Source of the DNA: Candidatus Peribacteria bacterium
Lineage (GTDB): Bacteria; Patescibacteria; JAEDAM01; Absconditabacterales; Absconditicoccaceae
Length of the DNA: 11,913 bases
Assembly: GCA_031288635.1 (NCBI GenBank)
Contig: JAITQZ010000030.1
Location: forward strand, 1 to 11,913
Direction of reading: 5' to 3'
Below, piece after piece: positions 1 through 8,641 of the stretch (positions are counted from its first letter, which is position 1; every line of letters starts with the position of its first letter). The position numbers and the translations under genes were made by a program. The notes under the pieces were generated by a model, which saw nothing but the letters and a program-made list of their open reading frames with translations, did no database searches and was not told the DNA's origin.

Positions 1-36
1 AAGGATTTATGCTGTCCAATAAACAGCATCTTAGAA

Positions 37-63
37 AAAATCCAAGCTAAACGCTCGGATTTT
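37..63. terminator. Hairpin with T-rich flank, possible bidirectional terminator
   Basis: Two 11-base arms (37-47 and 53-63) around a 5-base loop pair along their whole length in minus-strand RNA, with one G-U pair; plus-strand RNA has one A-C mismatch. Read on the minus strand the stem runs into six T; on the plus strand it is followed by TTTTCTTTT. It could end a gene lying left of the window or a minus-strand transcript. A smaller 7-bp hairpin (9-15/23-29) sits just before it. No gene in the window needs this terminator, so the role is inferred. Confidence 0.4.
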
Positions 64-166
64 CTTTTGCTCAAAATTTTTTATTTGGACACTAGTGGAT
101 GATAAGTTCTCTTTCTCTCCATTAAATTTCAGTTTATTAACATCTATGAAAATTTTTCAAAATCCC

Positions 167-194
167 TAGAAAATTCCCCCCAAATCCATACAAT
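167..194 (+). promoter_or_regulatory. Weak promoter candidate for the PAP2 gene
   Basis: TAGAAA (167-172) and TACAAT (189-194) are 16 bp apart, the spacing seen at the other promoters in this window. The -35 box matches the consensus at only four of six positions, and the implied leader of about 80 nt is longer than for most neighbours. This is the best candidate upstream of the PAP2 start, not a firm call. Confidence 0.25.
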
Positions 195-280
195 ACCACA
201 ACCATCAAAAACTCACTCAACCAACAGCCTCAATCCCTCCAACCCTTCTTTCCTCTTTTAACTTTCAACTTTCCTCTCCT
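170..280 (+). other. G-depleted leader upstream of the PAP2 gene
   Basis: Between position 170 and the ATG at 281 the plus strand contains a single G (227). The stretch is A, C and T only, and turns into CT-rich blocks immediately before the start codon (TTTCCTCTCCT). No open frame or hairpin is evident. If transcribed it would be a nearly unstructured leader. The whole 1-280 interval holds no gene that I can support. Confidence 0.5.
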
Positions 281-946
281 ATGAAACTCCCTCTCACCGA
301 ACCCCAACGATGATACACCATCCTCCAAAAAGGAATCACTCTTTCCGACCAATACCCCCGACTCACTCAGTTCGCCCCTATCGGAGCAGATATTTTCGTT
401 TTCATTTATCCGATTTTTCTTATCATTCTCTACCTCCACGGAATCATCAAAAAACAAATCGAAAGCAAAGAAGGGGCACTCTTCATCTTTTTCTCCTGCT
501 TCATCAGTATCCTCATCAATATCAGTATCCAATCCTTTTTTCTCAAAAACCGCCCCAATATCGACCTATTCAACCAAGATGTGGAAGAAACACTGTTTCA
601 CGGACTCCTCCCCAATAGCTCCTTCCCTTCAGACCACGCAGTAGTTGGAATGTCGATAGCAATAGCAACCTTGATTTGGGGACACAAAATCCGTTCACGT
701 CATCCTAAACAAGGAAAAGGACTAGTGTATTTCTGATATCTTCTTGTCCTCTGTGCACTCGTAATGGGACTATGTAGAATTATCACCGTAGTACACCGAC
801 CAAGCGACATCTTGGGAGGGTATATCCTCTGAATTGCTATCCCCTTACTCTTAGCTTCCCCCTATGTATTCCCTTATGTGAAAAAATGGTTGATTACTCC
901 AATAGTAAGACTCCAAGAATGGCTATTCTCTCTCATAAGCAATTAA
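281..946 (+). CDS. PAP2-family membrane phosphatase (undecaprenyl-diphosphatase-like)
   Basis: A 221-residue integral membrane protein of the type 2 phosphatidic acid phosphatase superfamily, which hydrolyses lipid phosphates or diphosphates at the outer membrane face. The three-part active site is visible: K89-N-R91-P92, then FPSDHA at 115-120 (nucleophile-activating His119), then C165-R166 with H172 and D176. PSDH in place of PSGH, together with small size, resembles BcrC-type undecaprenyl-diphosphate phosphatases that recycle the cell-wall lipid carrier; this substrate is inferred. Hydrophobic segments lie at about 37-53, 67-86, 121-134, 148-170 and 178-200. Codons 11, 152 and 184 are TGA and must be read as Gly. 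The ATG at 281 follows a CT-rich tract without a Shine-Dalgarno; the TAA ends at 946. It is monocistronic as far as I can see. The shortened K-N-R-P spacing in the first motif is atypical. Confidence 0.85.
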
Positions 947-965
947 CACCCTCTTTCGTACTGTG

Positions 966-993
966 CCCCGTCCCGCAGTACTGCGGGACGGGG
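966..993. repeat. Perfect 28-bp GC-rich palindrome
   Basis: Two 14-base arms (CCCCGTCCCGCAGT and its exact complement) abut with no loop, forming a perfect 28-bp palindrome in otherwise AT-rich intergenic DNA. It is followed by a G-rich run (994-1002). There is no T tract on either strand, so a classic intrinsic terminator is unlikely. It looks like a mobile palindromic unit of the REP type, or a protein-binding or cruciform site. Whether it is repeated elsewhere in the genome cannot be seen here. Confidence 0.75.
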
Positions 994-1069
994 AAGGGGG
1001 GAGTCTTCAAGGGAAATATACATCTTTTTTAGGTACTTCTCCCTCCCAATACAAAACACTACAATCATC

Positions 1070-1097
1070 TTGCAAACTTCCTGAAAATTTCTATACT
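1070..1097 (+). promoter_or_regulatory. ung promoter
   Basis: TTGCAA (1070-1075) and TATACT (1092-1097) with a 16-bp spacer. Transcription would start near 1104, giving a leader of about 27 nt before the ATG at 1131. This also argues against the longer reading of ung that starts at 963. Confidence 0.7.
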
Positions 1098-1130
1098 GAA
1101 ATTATCCTTTTATTTCTTTTTACTCCTCCT

Positions 1131-1817
1131 ATGACTGTAGATGTTAACGCTATCCAAATCGAGCCTTCTCGGAAAGTGCTCCTTACTGATGAATTTCAAA
1201 AACCCTATTTCGCACAAATCAAACTTTTCCTCCAACAAGAAAAAGCCGCAGGAAAAACCATTTTCCCAGAAGGAAAAAACATCTTCAACGCCTTCAACTC
1301 CACCCCCTTCGACCAAGTAAAAGTAGTCATTCTCGGGCAAGACCCCTATCACGGAACAGGAGAAGCTCACGGACTATGCTTTTCTGTCCAAGACGGCATC
1401 AGAATTCCTCCTTCGCTGCAAAACATCTATAAAGAACTCCAAAACGACGTTGGTACTACCATCCCTACCACCGGAAATCTCACTCCACGAACCAAACAAG
1501 GAGTCTTCCTGCTCAACGCTTCCTTGACCGTCAGGAAAGACCAAGCCAATTCGCACAAAAATATTGGGCGACAAACCTTCACCGATGCAATAATCAAAAA
1601 ACTTTCCGATGAAAAAGACCATCTTGTTTTCATTCTCCGAGGTGCCTTTGCCCAACAAAAAGAAACACTGATTGATAAAACTAAACATCTCATCATCAAA
1701 TCTGCTCACCCTTCTCCTTTTTCCGCTGATAGAGGATTTTTTGGGAGCAAACCCTTTTCAAAGACCAATGCACGGTTAGCCGAGAGGGGACTAGGAGAAA
1801 TAAACTGGCAAATTTAG
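1131..1817 (+). CDS. ung: Uracil-DNA glycosylase (family 1)
   Basis: Removes uracil from DNA as the first step of base-excision repair; cytoplasmic. The 228-residue protein has the family-1 signatures: GQDPYHG at 69-75 (water-activating Asp71), GLCFSV at 80-85, PPSLQNIYKEL near 93-103, GVFLLNASLTV at 124-134 (uracil-reading Asn129) and HPSPFS at 193-198 (His193). Length matches the usual size of about 225-230. The frame stays open upstream to 963, but that extension has no family similarity and would begin inside the 28-bp palindrome, before the promoter. The ATG at 1131 is preceded by CTCCTCCT. Two departures stand out: Phe197 where the DNA-intercalating Leu normally sits, and Arg170 where LLWG is usual. 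It is the only complete gene here without an in-frame TGA. Confidence 0.95.
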   Translation: MTVDVNAIQIEPSRKVLLTDEFQKPYFAQIKLFLQQEKAAGKTIFPEGKNIFNAFNSTPFDQVKVVILGQDPYHGTGEAHGLCFSVQDGIRIPPSLQNIYKELQNDVGTTIPTTGNLTPRTKQGVFLLNASLTVRKDQANSHKNIGRQTFTDAIIKKLSDEKDHLVFILRGAFAQQKETLIDKTKHLIIKSAHPSPFSADRGFFGSKPFSKTNARLAERGLGEINWQI

Positions 1818-1885
1818 GCAGACTTTTTCTTCCTTCATAGAGATAAAACAAAATCACAATGCGAAACGCTGCAATCTTTTCCATC

Positions 1886-1914
1886 TTGATTTTCATCGCA
1901 CCCTTCCGTATAAT
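1886..1914 (+). promoter_or_regulatory. Promoter of the EEP-family gene
   Basis: TTGATT (1886-1891) and a perfect TATAAT (1909-1914) with a 17-bp spacer. Transcription would begin near 1921, leaving a leader of about 28 nt before the ATG at 1949. It is the strongest-looking promoter in the window by consensus match. Confidence 0.8.
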
Positions 1915-1948
1915 TCTCTCATAAAAGATATTTTATACCTCCTACCAA

Positions 1949-2953
1949 ATGTTACGATTACTAATAATTATCCTCGGATTGTGAAGTACCACCTTAATCT
2001 ATTTCTTTCGTGAAAATTTCTTAGCTGAATTAGCAATCAGTTTTTTACCTTATTTTGCTGTTGGATTAGCAATATTGGCAATAGTATTGCTAGGAATACT
2101 GATAAAAAAAGTCTGGAGAAGAGAAAGCAAAAAGATAGTCTTAGCAATACTTATCATTTGGAGTTCCCTATTGGGAGCAGTATATATCGCAGAATTTCTT
2201 TCTTTTTATTCCCCCCACGATACAAGGCGAATAAACCAAGCCGGATTGAGAATTTACTATGCCAATATCTTGTATACCAATTACGACTATGAAAGTCTAA
2301 AAAAGCAGATTGGAGAGGGTAGATACGATATCGTAGTGCTCGTAGAATTTTCCGACGAGCACGAAAAAGCAATGAAAGACCGATTCCAAGAAAGGTTCCC
2401 TTATGTAGATAGAACATCTTGGTCCAAGAAATTAGCAGGGAACGTAGTATTTAGCAAATATCCCATCACCAATCTCTCAGAACACTATCCTCAAGAACCC
2501 GGAAGACGAAGATACGGCTATTTTTCCATACAGAGAGGTGTTCCTTTCTATTTCTACGTTGTGCATACCTCAGCTCCCGTTTCCAACTACAACTTCCAAA
2601 TGAGAAACGAGCAACTAAAAAAACTAAAAGCAGACTTCTTAGCCCAAACTGCCGACAGACCAAAAGACGCTCCTGTCGTTATACTCGGAGATTTCAACCT
2701 CTCACCACGGTCAGCTTTTTATACCCAATTTATGGACGGACTAGACGGAAAACTAAGAAATATCTTCAGAGACTACCAACCTCATTTTACTCGAAGTTTA
2801 CGAGACCAAAAAATCCTCAACGTCCACATTGACCATGTATTTACCTCGCCGAATGTGAGGGTTGGGGAATTCTGGGTAAATGATTTATCTGGCTCTGACC
2901 ACCACGCCATTACGTTTGATGTGGCAGCTAAAGAACTATTGATGAAGGAATAG
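1949..2953 (+). CDS. Membrane-anchored endonuclease/exonuclease/phosphatase-family protein
   Basis: A 334-residue protein with three N-terminal hydrophobic helices (about 4-20, 25-52, 63-84) followed by an EEP (DNase I/exonuclease III-like) domain from about 98 to 328. The metal-dependent phosphodiesterase residues are all present: Asn106 (YANILYTN), Glu133 (IVVLVEF), His206 (VVHTSAP), GDFN at 247-250, HIDH at 293-296 and SDHH at 316-319. The topology places the catalytic domain next to the membrane, probably outside, like other membrane-tethered EEP proteins of unknown substrate (nucleic acid, lipid phosphate or sugar phosphate). Codon 12 is TGA (Gly), so a standard-code caller starts the gene too late and loses part of the first helices. 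The ATG at 1949 is preceded by CCTCCTACCAA. An upstream in-frame TAA (1922-1924) limits the start. Confidence 0.85.
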
Positions 2954-2970
2954 AATAAACAGTTTTATGA

Positions 2971-3237
2971 CTAATCTTTTCCCTTAATAGTTGTAATGCA
3001 ATAAAAGACAAAAAAAGTATTTTTTGAAATATAATCGTAGATATATAAATCTGTAGTTGGTGTAGGAATATTTGCTACATTAGATATATTAATCCATTCT
3101 AATCTACCCTCATTACATTCTTTAGGCTAAAAGTAGTCAGTTTCCGCTGTATAAACAAAATTTATCCAATTAAATTTAGTTGGTGATGTTTCAATTAGTA
3201 CACCATTGAATTTCACTTTATCAGTTACTATTCCTAC
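2971..3237 (-). pseudogene. Truncated Nudix hydrolase remnant
   Basis: Read on the minus strand, 89 codons resemble the C-terminal half of a Nudix hydrolase: a strand like NWINFVYTAET, then EGRLEWINISNVANIPTP, the usual 'EG.LEW' segment after the Nudix box, and a tail ending at TAG (2971-2973). An internal TAG lies between TDYF and PKEC. The N-terminal half with the Nudix box is missing; that position is occupied by the 3' end of the metallopeptidase gene, which overlaps the remnant by a few bases. There is no start codon or promoter. It is best read as a dead fragment left by a deletion or insertion. The family call rests on pattern recognition of a short stretch. The rest of the gap 2954-3233 shows nothing else. 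Confidence 0.5.
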
Positions 3238-3944
3238 CTATTTTTATGGAGGTTTCAAGTGATATACTTCTTCACTCTCTCGCAACCCCAAGTAATCAGC
3301 TTTTGAAAATTATGGTGTTGTCTCCATTCTCGCAACAGGTCTCTTCTCAACGCCTGATGAATTGGGTACCCCATATCCAGCTTTCCCATAAATTCCAAAC
3401 ACTCATCATTCAAAATCACCGTCAACGACTCCTTCAAAAATTCAAATTCAGCTTCTGATAGCTCTTTCATCATCACCTCCTTATAATAATGAATTACTTG
3501 AAAATGTTGCAATTCGTGTAAAAAGTTCCCCAGATAATTGTGCACATCCCGAAACAAACAAATTCGCACTTGTCCTAATTCTTTATCATAAGGTCAACGC
3601 GGAAACGAAGTAAGAAAGATGATAAAATCCTCTCTATACAGCGGATTTCCTGTCATCTGCTCAATTGTCTCACACGCTCTCTGAAACTTCGCTTCAAAAA
3701 GCTGATTAGCATACTCAAACGTTAGCTTTATAGTTTCCTTCTTCTCTTCATATAATTCTTCTAAAAAGGGAACCATAAAAACTTCCGCTTCTGTATACGA
3801 AATCCCTTGCAATTTTTCGACAATATGCAAATATTCTGGAGCAACGTTTTCTTTCCAATTTCTCCCGTGAGAAACCTTATTAGCTCCATCAACCCAATTT
3901 TTGAGGTCTTTGTGAAGGTCAAGAATGAACTTGTAAGAGAACAT
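3234..3944 (-). CDS. Putative zinc metallopeptidase (HELQH motif), family unknown
   Basis: A 236-residue, mainly helical protein that I do not recognise as a named family. The clearest feature is HELQH at 143-147, an HExxH zinc-binding motif, followed 25 residues later by Glu172 in KESLTVILNDE, placed like the third zinc ligand of gluzincin-type peptidases. No signal peptide or membrane helix is obvious, so a cytoplasmic location is likely. Two in-frame TGA codons are read as Gly (codon 117 and one near the C-terminus). It lies just downstream of the large GT-C-like gene and is probably co-transcribed. Two starts are possible: ATG at 3968, one base after the upstream stop, or ATG at 3944. I chose 3944 because GAGGAG (3952-3957) lies 7 nt before it. 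The 3' end runs into the Nudix remnant, so the last few residues may be a replaced tail. Confidence 0.65.
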
Positions 3945-3951
3945 ACCTATA

Positions 3952-3957
3952 CTCCTC
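3952..3957 (-). promoter_or_regulatory. Shine-Dalgarno site deciding the metallopeptidase start
   Basis: GAGGAG on the minus strand, 7 nt before the ATG at 3944. It is the only clear purine Shine-Dalgarno found at a start in this window. It sits within an operon, where no leader of its own is available. Confidence 0.6.
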
Positions 3958-3969
3958 AAATAAAACATC

Positions 3970-6900
3970 CTAAATCAGCTCAAACAACATCACCTGACTA
4001 GAACTTCCAATGCTAGTCATCAAAATATTTTGCAACATCTGTTGTCCCTGAGACTGTACCTGCGTATTACTATTAGAAAAACTCTTATAAAGGTTCAAAT
4101 ACTGAATCAATACCGTCCTTTCTGCTTGACTGAGTTCTTCCACACCGTTCAATTTACTAAAATTACTTTGCATTACCTGCAGTGCTACATTTGCGACTTT
4201 CTGAACATCAATTTCCAGCCCATAGATAGACGCGATTTCCTCAAACCCCTGTCCTGCCATAATCCTCTGAAGAAAAACATTAGCAATCTGATTAAAGAGC
4301 GTGTTTACCTCCTCCGAAAAGTACCTAATTCCAATCAACTTTGCCCTAACCAAAACGATTTCTTCAGGAGTAGTCGCCCCAAACGCGGTACTGATATCTC
4401 CATCGCTGAGATTAAAGGAATAGTATGCTCAGATATTATTCGTACTGAGAAGCTTCACATATCAAAGTGCATACATTTTCACTAAAGTAGTCAACGTTCC
4501 ATCTTGTTCTACCCCACCACTAACCGGGTCAAGTTTCGCAAAAAATCTGTGAAAGAGTGTTTCATTTCCTTCACCCATTCCTACCGTTCCAATATTCGGG
4601 TCAATAACCAGATATTTGATATGGTCATTTTTCAGCCTTCGATACGTTTTACAAAGGTTTCCATCCGAAGCCTTTACTCGGAAATTCGCCAACAGTCCAT
4701 CTCCTTGCAAATTCCACTGATTATTCAAGAAATATTGTAGATAGGTTCCTGCAATCACAATTCCCTCATCATTCTTCCTCTCTTTTAGGGCAGTAATAAT
4801 CGGGTTGTACTGTGGAAACTGTAGATTAAAGACATCTTTCGCAGTGTAGAGTGCCACTTTCTGTTTCGTTTCTAATCCCTCTGTAAATTGGGTTTCTGTT
4901 CCCATATTTCCTTTATACCACACAAAAGGCCCACTGGCTCCCTGTGAGCTAATTCTAAAGAAGTTAAGAACAAGTTGAATGAAAAGAGCCAACGCCACCA
5001 CTCCAAAGATTCCCAACATAAGATAAGAAACAGACTTTTCTTTGCTTTTTTGACTCTCTGCCCAAAGCGTATTTGCGAAAGCAAGCAAAGTCATTGCTGT
5101 TCGTGAAATCAACACCGTTCCATATCGGAGAATTGCACTTCCAATAATCCACCAAATAGCTCGTCAGAGCAGGGTAGTACAGCTGAGTACAATCAGATTT
5201 TTCTCTCTCTTGACCAAAGCATACGGCAAACTCACAACCAACAAAATAAACATCAAAATTCGTGCAAATCCAATATCGGTATAGTACGAACTCAAATTTT
5301 GCAACGACCAGTTAAAGACGATATTCACAGGGACAATATATCTATACGGAATTGCCAATACTTCAGCAGTTGATTTTATACTATGAGATTGATAATACTG
5401 CCTAAGAGCTACAATCTGGTCTCTAAATGCTTGTGCTTCATATGCAGTAGTATTGTCTCTCGTCTGTAAATCAAAAGCATCCAACGCCTCTTTCAAAAGT
5501 ACAGCTCCTTCTGATGCTTTATCTGGCAGTTCTGCATACAGCTTCTTCAAGGTTGCTACCTGAAAGTTGTCAATCGCTTCGCTATTTGCACAGAGCAATT
5601 TTGCTTCTGTGTTGGTGCCGTAGCAATGGTCTGAAGTCGGGAATAAGAGCTTCATCAAAGCATACGTTCCATTTCCTGGAGCAAACTCTTTCCATCCAAA
5701 TCCAATATACCTTCCAAAATCCTCCACTAATCCACCTCCTTTCACCTCTTGTAATCCTTCTTTCAATTCCTCTTCACTCCATCCATAATCACTACTCAAA
5801 CAAGCGTTTGCATCTCTTTGTCCGTCTTGCCAATTTGATACAGGCTTTACACGATTTTCCGTAGTCTGTTCATTCAAGAATTGTTCATCAATGTTATTCT
5901 GCTGCTCAATATTCCCCGTTATCGCCTGTGCAAAAAGCCCTTTCACAACCGCCTTTGGACTAAACGTATCTGTCGAAAGTTGCTGCACCGTCAACCACGG
6001 TACTCTAAAAAGAGCTAATGGCACCAAAAAGCTGATACCCAACACCAGCAAATACCCAATAGAAGTTCAGAGATTTCTCTTTTTCCATCGTGCAAGAGCA
6101 ATACCTACTACCATTAAGATACTGCCAATAATAATAAGCCATTTCGCTTCTCCTTCCGTAATCATAAAACTAGAAGTCAGAATATTCATATATCTTAGAA
6201 TTCCTGTCAACCCTAATCCAACTCCTACCGCACTTCGTGGAGAAATCCAGAGCCCAATCAAAAACACTCCAAACAACGCCAAATCCACAAACGCAGTCGA
6301 CTTTGCCAACGTTGCAAACGCAAAGAAAATTCCTGCGATAATAAGGTATCTCCAAATCTCTTTCTTTTCAGACGCTTCACGCTGTACAATTCCCAAAAAA
6401 ATCATTCCCGCCAAAAGTGCCAGTAATGAAAGAGCCATCACACCAAGGTCAGTCTTATTGTCTACCATCACCAAAAAAGCTCCCATTCCACTCGTCAACC
6501 AAAGCAATATCGTACTTCGTCCTGCAACCAATCAGACTTTTTCTTCCTTTTCTTCTTTTTTTCTAAAGAGCTCAGAAATCTGATAAACCAGTCCAATCCC
6601 CAAAAGCAAAGTCAATACTCCACTCAAAAAGTTCATTGAAACTGCTATCGTATCTGGAGCTAATCCAAGTCGTCCATTCGTCAATCCCGTCAATGAAAAG
6701 AAGTACGTAATCAACATATGCCACATTCACGGCATTGTAGAAATCACGGTATTTCCTCGCATCACTCCATTATTTTCCGCAATCATTTTTGGCGTATACA
6801 TATATTCGTGATTTGCATCCCAAGCAGTAGAGTAGGGGATGAAGGAATTTTGAAAGCCATAATACCAATACACCAAAGAAATCAAAATCAATGCCCCGAT

Positions 6901-7560
6901 AGTAATCAGTCGCGGAGTATTTTTTCCAGCTTTTTCTTTTAATCCGCCTAAGAGTTCCCCGAGATATTCTCCTCGTGCCTTCAACGTCTTTCTCTCCCAA
7001 TACATCAAAAATCAGAGCCCCAAAAAAAGAATCCAACTTACAATTCCATACAAAACACCAATTCCGAGCAAAATCTGCACGCCTGCTAGAAAGACAATTA
7101 ACCCAATTCCCAACGTCAACAATAATTCTTGCCACCTATGCTGCGTAAAGTGCAACCATTTTCTTTCAATCCAGCTACCCAATGCAAAAAAACCTGTCAA
7201 CGTATAGGCTCCAAGTGCAAAAAGGAAGAAAGAATTAAATATCGTAAGAAACCATCCAAATCCAACTGTCCCACCTTTTCGCATACTATGAATCAACCCA
7301 AATACCGCTACTCCTGCTCCAAGTAAAATCGTCAATCTCTTCACACTACAACGCTTCGCCCTGAGCAAATAGAGGAGGGGAGGCAACGCACAAACAATCG
7401 CAGAAATAAAAATTCCTCGATTAGTACGACTAGAAAGCATCTCTGTATAATAGGTATGAGACCCCAAACCCAAATACGTTACTAAACTCTCTCATCAGAA
7501 AAAAAGCAGTGCAAGTAGCAAAAGCACTGAAAGCAAAAGTTTTCGTGGATGTTTCATCAT
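3970..7560 (-). CDS. Large GT-C-like membrane glycosyltransferase candidate
   Basis: One 1196-residue protein, interrupted by nine TGA (Gly) codons and therefore shattered under the standard code. The start ATGATGAAACATCC is followed by a hydrophobic segment with TGA-TGA at codons 22-23. Residues 1-500 are largely membrane helices. Loop motif AWDANHEY at 246-253 (Asp248, Glu252) follows a helix and resembles the acidic first-loop motif of GT-C enzymes such as PMT and STT3, which transfer sugars from polyprenyl-phosphate donors. A soluble insert lies at about 525-720, then more helices to about 868, and a C-terminal soluble domain of over 300 residues containing IAGTYLQYFLNN and IKYLVIDPNI. 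The exact family, donor and acceptor are not recognised; protein or surface-polymer glycosylation is inferred. It has its own promoter downstream of pduL, and the metallopeptidase follows immediately. Confidence 0.7.
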
Positions 7561-7593
7561 TAGTAAAAAAAATCTAAAAAAGGTATTTCTTCG

Positions 7594-7621
7594 TATATAT
7601 GGAAATGAGAGTATTTTGCAA
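7594..7621 (-). promoter_or_regulatory. Promoter of the GT-C-like gene
   Basis: On the minus strand TTGCAA (7616-7621) and TATATA (7594-7599) are 16 bp apart, inside the 69-nt gap after pduL. The leader would be about 27 nt to the ATG at 7560. No terminator separates pduL from this gene, so read-through from the pduL promoter is also possible. Confidence 0.55.
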
Positions 7622-7629
7622 CGGGTGTT

Positions 7630-8208
7630 TTATAAAGTATTTTCCACAAGCACTTCTCCCCAAGCTCCCAGTCCTAATCCCGCAGCATTAGCCTCATCTA
7701 TATCTACGTGCATATCTAAAGCAAATCTATCATTTGCTCTCACTACCACATTCCCAAAAATCACGGCCCTTTCTCCGGGCGTAGAAACCTTCACAATATC
7801 TCCATTTTTCACCCCAATCTGTTCTGCATCAGCCACACTCATATGGATATGCCTTTGGGCTACAATCAGTCCTTGCGTGAGATGAACCGTTCCATTAGGT
7901 CAAATAATATCAATTGCCGCACTTCCCTCCAAATCACCACTTTCACGAACAGGAGCCTGCGTACCAAGTTTATAATTATCTGACATCATAATCTCCACTT
8001 GCGTAAATTTTCTATATGGTCAAAGAACACGTACCCCAGCAATCTCTCCTTTAGGTCATTTAATCGTCAACGTTTCTTCACAAGCGAATTGTCCAGGTTG
8101 AGACAAATCTTTCAGCTGTTTGCATTGATAGTTTGGTCCAAAAAGCGTATTCGCATCTGCTTCGGAAAGGTGCAAATGACGGTTGGATATTCAAATAGGT
8201 ACTCTCAT
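7630..8208 (-). CDS. pduL: PduL-type phosphate acyltransferase (phosphotransacetylase)
   Basis: Interconverts acyl-CoA plus phosphate with acyl phosphate plus CoA; as a free enzyme it would make acetyl phosphate for ATP generation by acetate kinase. The 192-residue protein shows both PduL repeats and the metal-binding residues: SNRHLHLS at 8-15 (His11, His13), SQPGQFACEET at 36-46, RKFTQVEI at 66-73, QRHIHMS at 118-124 (His120, His122) and the ending DMHVDIDEANAAGLG (His167). Four TGA codons (6, 51, 63, 103) stand at glycines, as in VPIGISNRH and the GP turns. The start leaves only about seven residues before the first motif, so there is no N-terminal microcompartment-targeting peptide, and no shell genes are nearby. 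This fits a cytosolic enzyme of fermentation. The ATG at 8208 follows ATTCCTA, with no Shine-Dalgarno. Confidence 0.93.
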
Positions 8209-8245
8209 TAGGAATAATAGAAAAAAAATAAAAAAATCTGATACT

Positions 8246-8273
8246 ACTATATAAAAATAGAGCAAATTTTCAA
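8246..8273 (-). promoter_or_regulatory. pduL promoter
   Basis: On the minus strand TTGAAA (8268-8273) and TATAGT (8246-8251) have a 16-bp spacer, giving a leader of about 31 nt before the ATG at 8208. The promoter lies just outside the inverted-repeat element at 8283-8557. Confidence 0.7.
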
Positions 8274-8282
8274 GAGAGAATA

Positions 8283-8557
8283 GTGTAAGGGTTCACTGAT
8301 TTCAGTAAGGCTTCATAACTAACAAGTTGCTTATATGCAAAAATACAATAACTCATTACTACAAAAAAAACATATTACAATGAAAATAAAGAAATAACTC
8401 TTTAAAACTACTTTATCTTGTTATACCCTATGTATTTACAAAATATCTACTATTAGTAATACAAAACATTAGAAATGAAAATATCTGTTATCTAATCAGC
8501 TTCTAAACTACTTAATCTCAAACGTTGACATTTTTATTTATACAGTGAACACTTACG
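8283..8557. repeat. Possible MITE-like element with 14-bp inverted ends
   Basis: GTAAGGGTTCACTG (8285-8298) and the reverse complement of 8543-8556 match at 13 of 14 positions. GAATA occurs just outside both ends (8278-8282 and 8558-8562), as a 5-bp target duplication would. The interior is very AT-rich with many stops on both strands and no ORF, so any element would be non-autonomous. Apart from this, the pduL promoter and the weak recA terminator, the 433-bp gap 8209-8641 shows nothing I can name. Short repeats arise by chance in AT-rich DNA, so this remains a candidate. Confidence 0.3.
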
Positions 8558-8588
8558 GAATATTTACACCAGAAAAAATGTTTGATAT

Positions 8589-8607
8589 AAAAAAGGGACA
8601 GTTTCCC
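8589..8607 (-). terminator. Weak recA terminator candidate
   Basis: About 35 nt after the recA stop, minus-strand GGGA-N5-TCCC (8595-8607) is followed directly by six T. Only four base pairs form the core stem, so it would be a weak intrinsic terminator. Confidence 0.35.
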
Positions 8608-8641
8608 GCCCCAAACAACATTCCAGACAACATAACAGTTC

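Noticed and set aside
1..105. Open frame from the window start to TAA at 103-105
   Set aside because: It spans two hairpins and gives a low-complexity, unrecognisable peptide; a coding end cannot be supported.
230..618. Two ORFs of about 100 codons overlapping the PAP2 gene on either strand
   Set aside because: Both are shadows of the PAP2 frame, which alone carries conserved motifs.
963..1130. Longer reading of ung starting at 963
   Set aside because: The extension has no family similarity, begins just before the 28-bp palindrome, and lies upstream of the promoter at 1070-1097; ATG 1131 gives the normal length.
1859..1924. Short ORF MRNAAIFSILIFIAPF (21 residues)
   Set aside because: It overlaps the promoter boxes at 1886-1914 and has no start signals; likely chance.
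3995..4019. TGACTAG-N11-CTAGTCA inverted repeat
   Set aside because: It lies inside the GT-C coding sequence near its 3' end with no T tract or regulatory context; probably chance.
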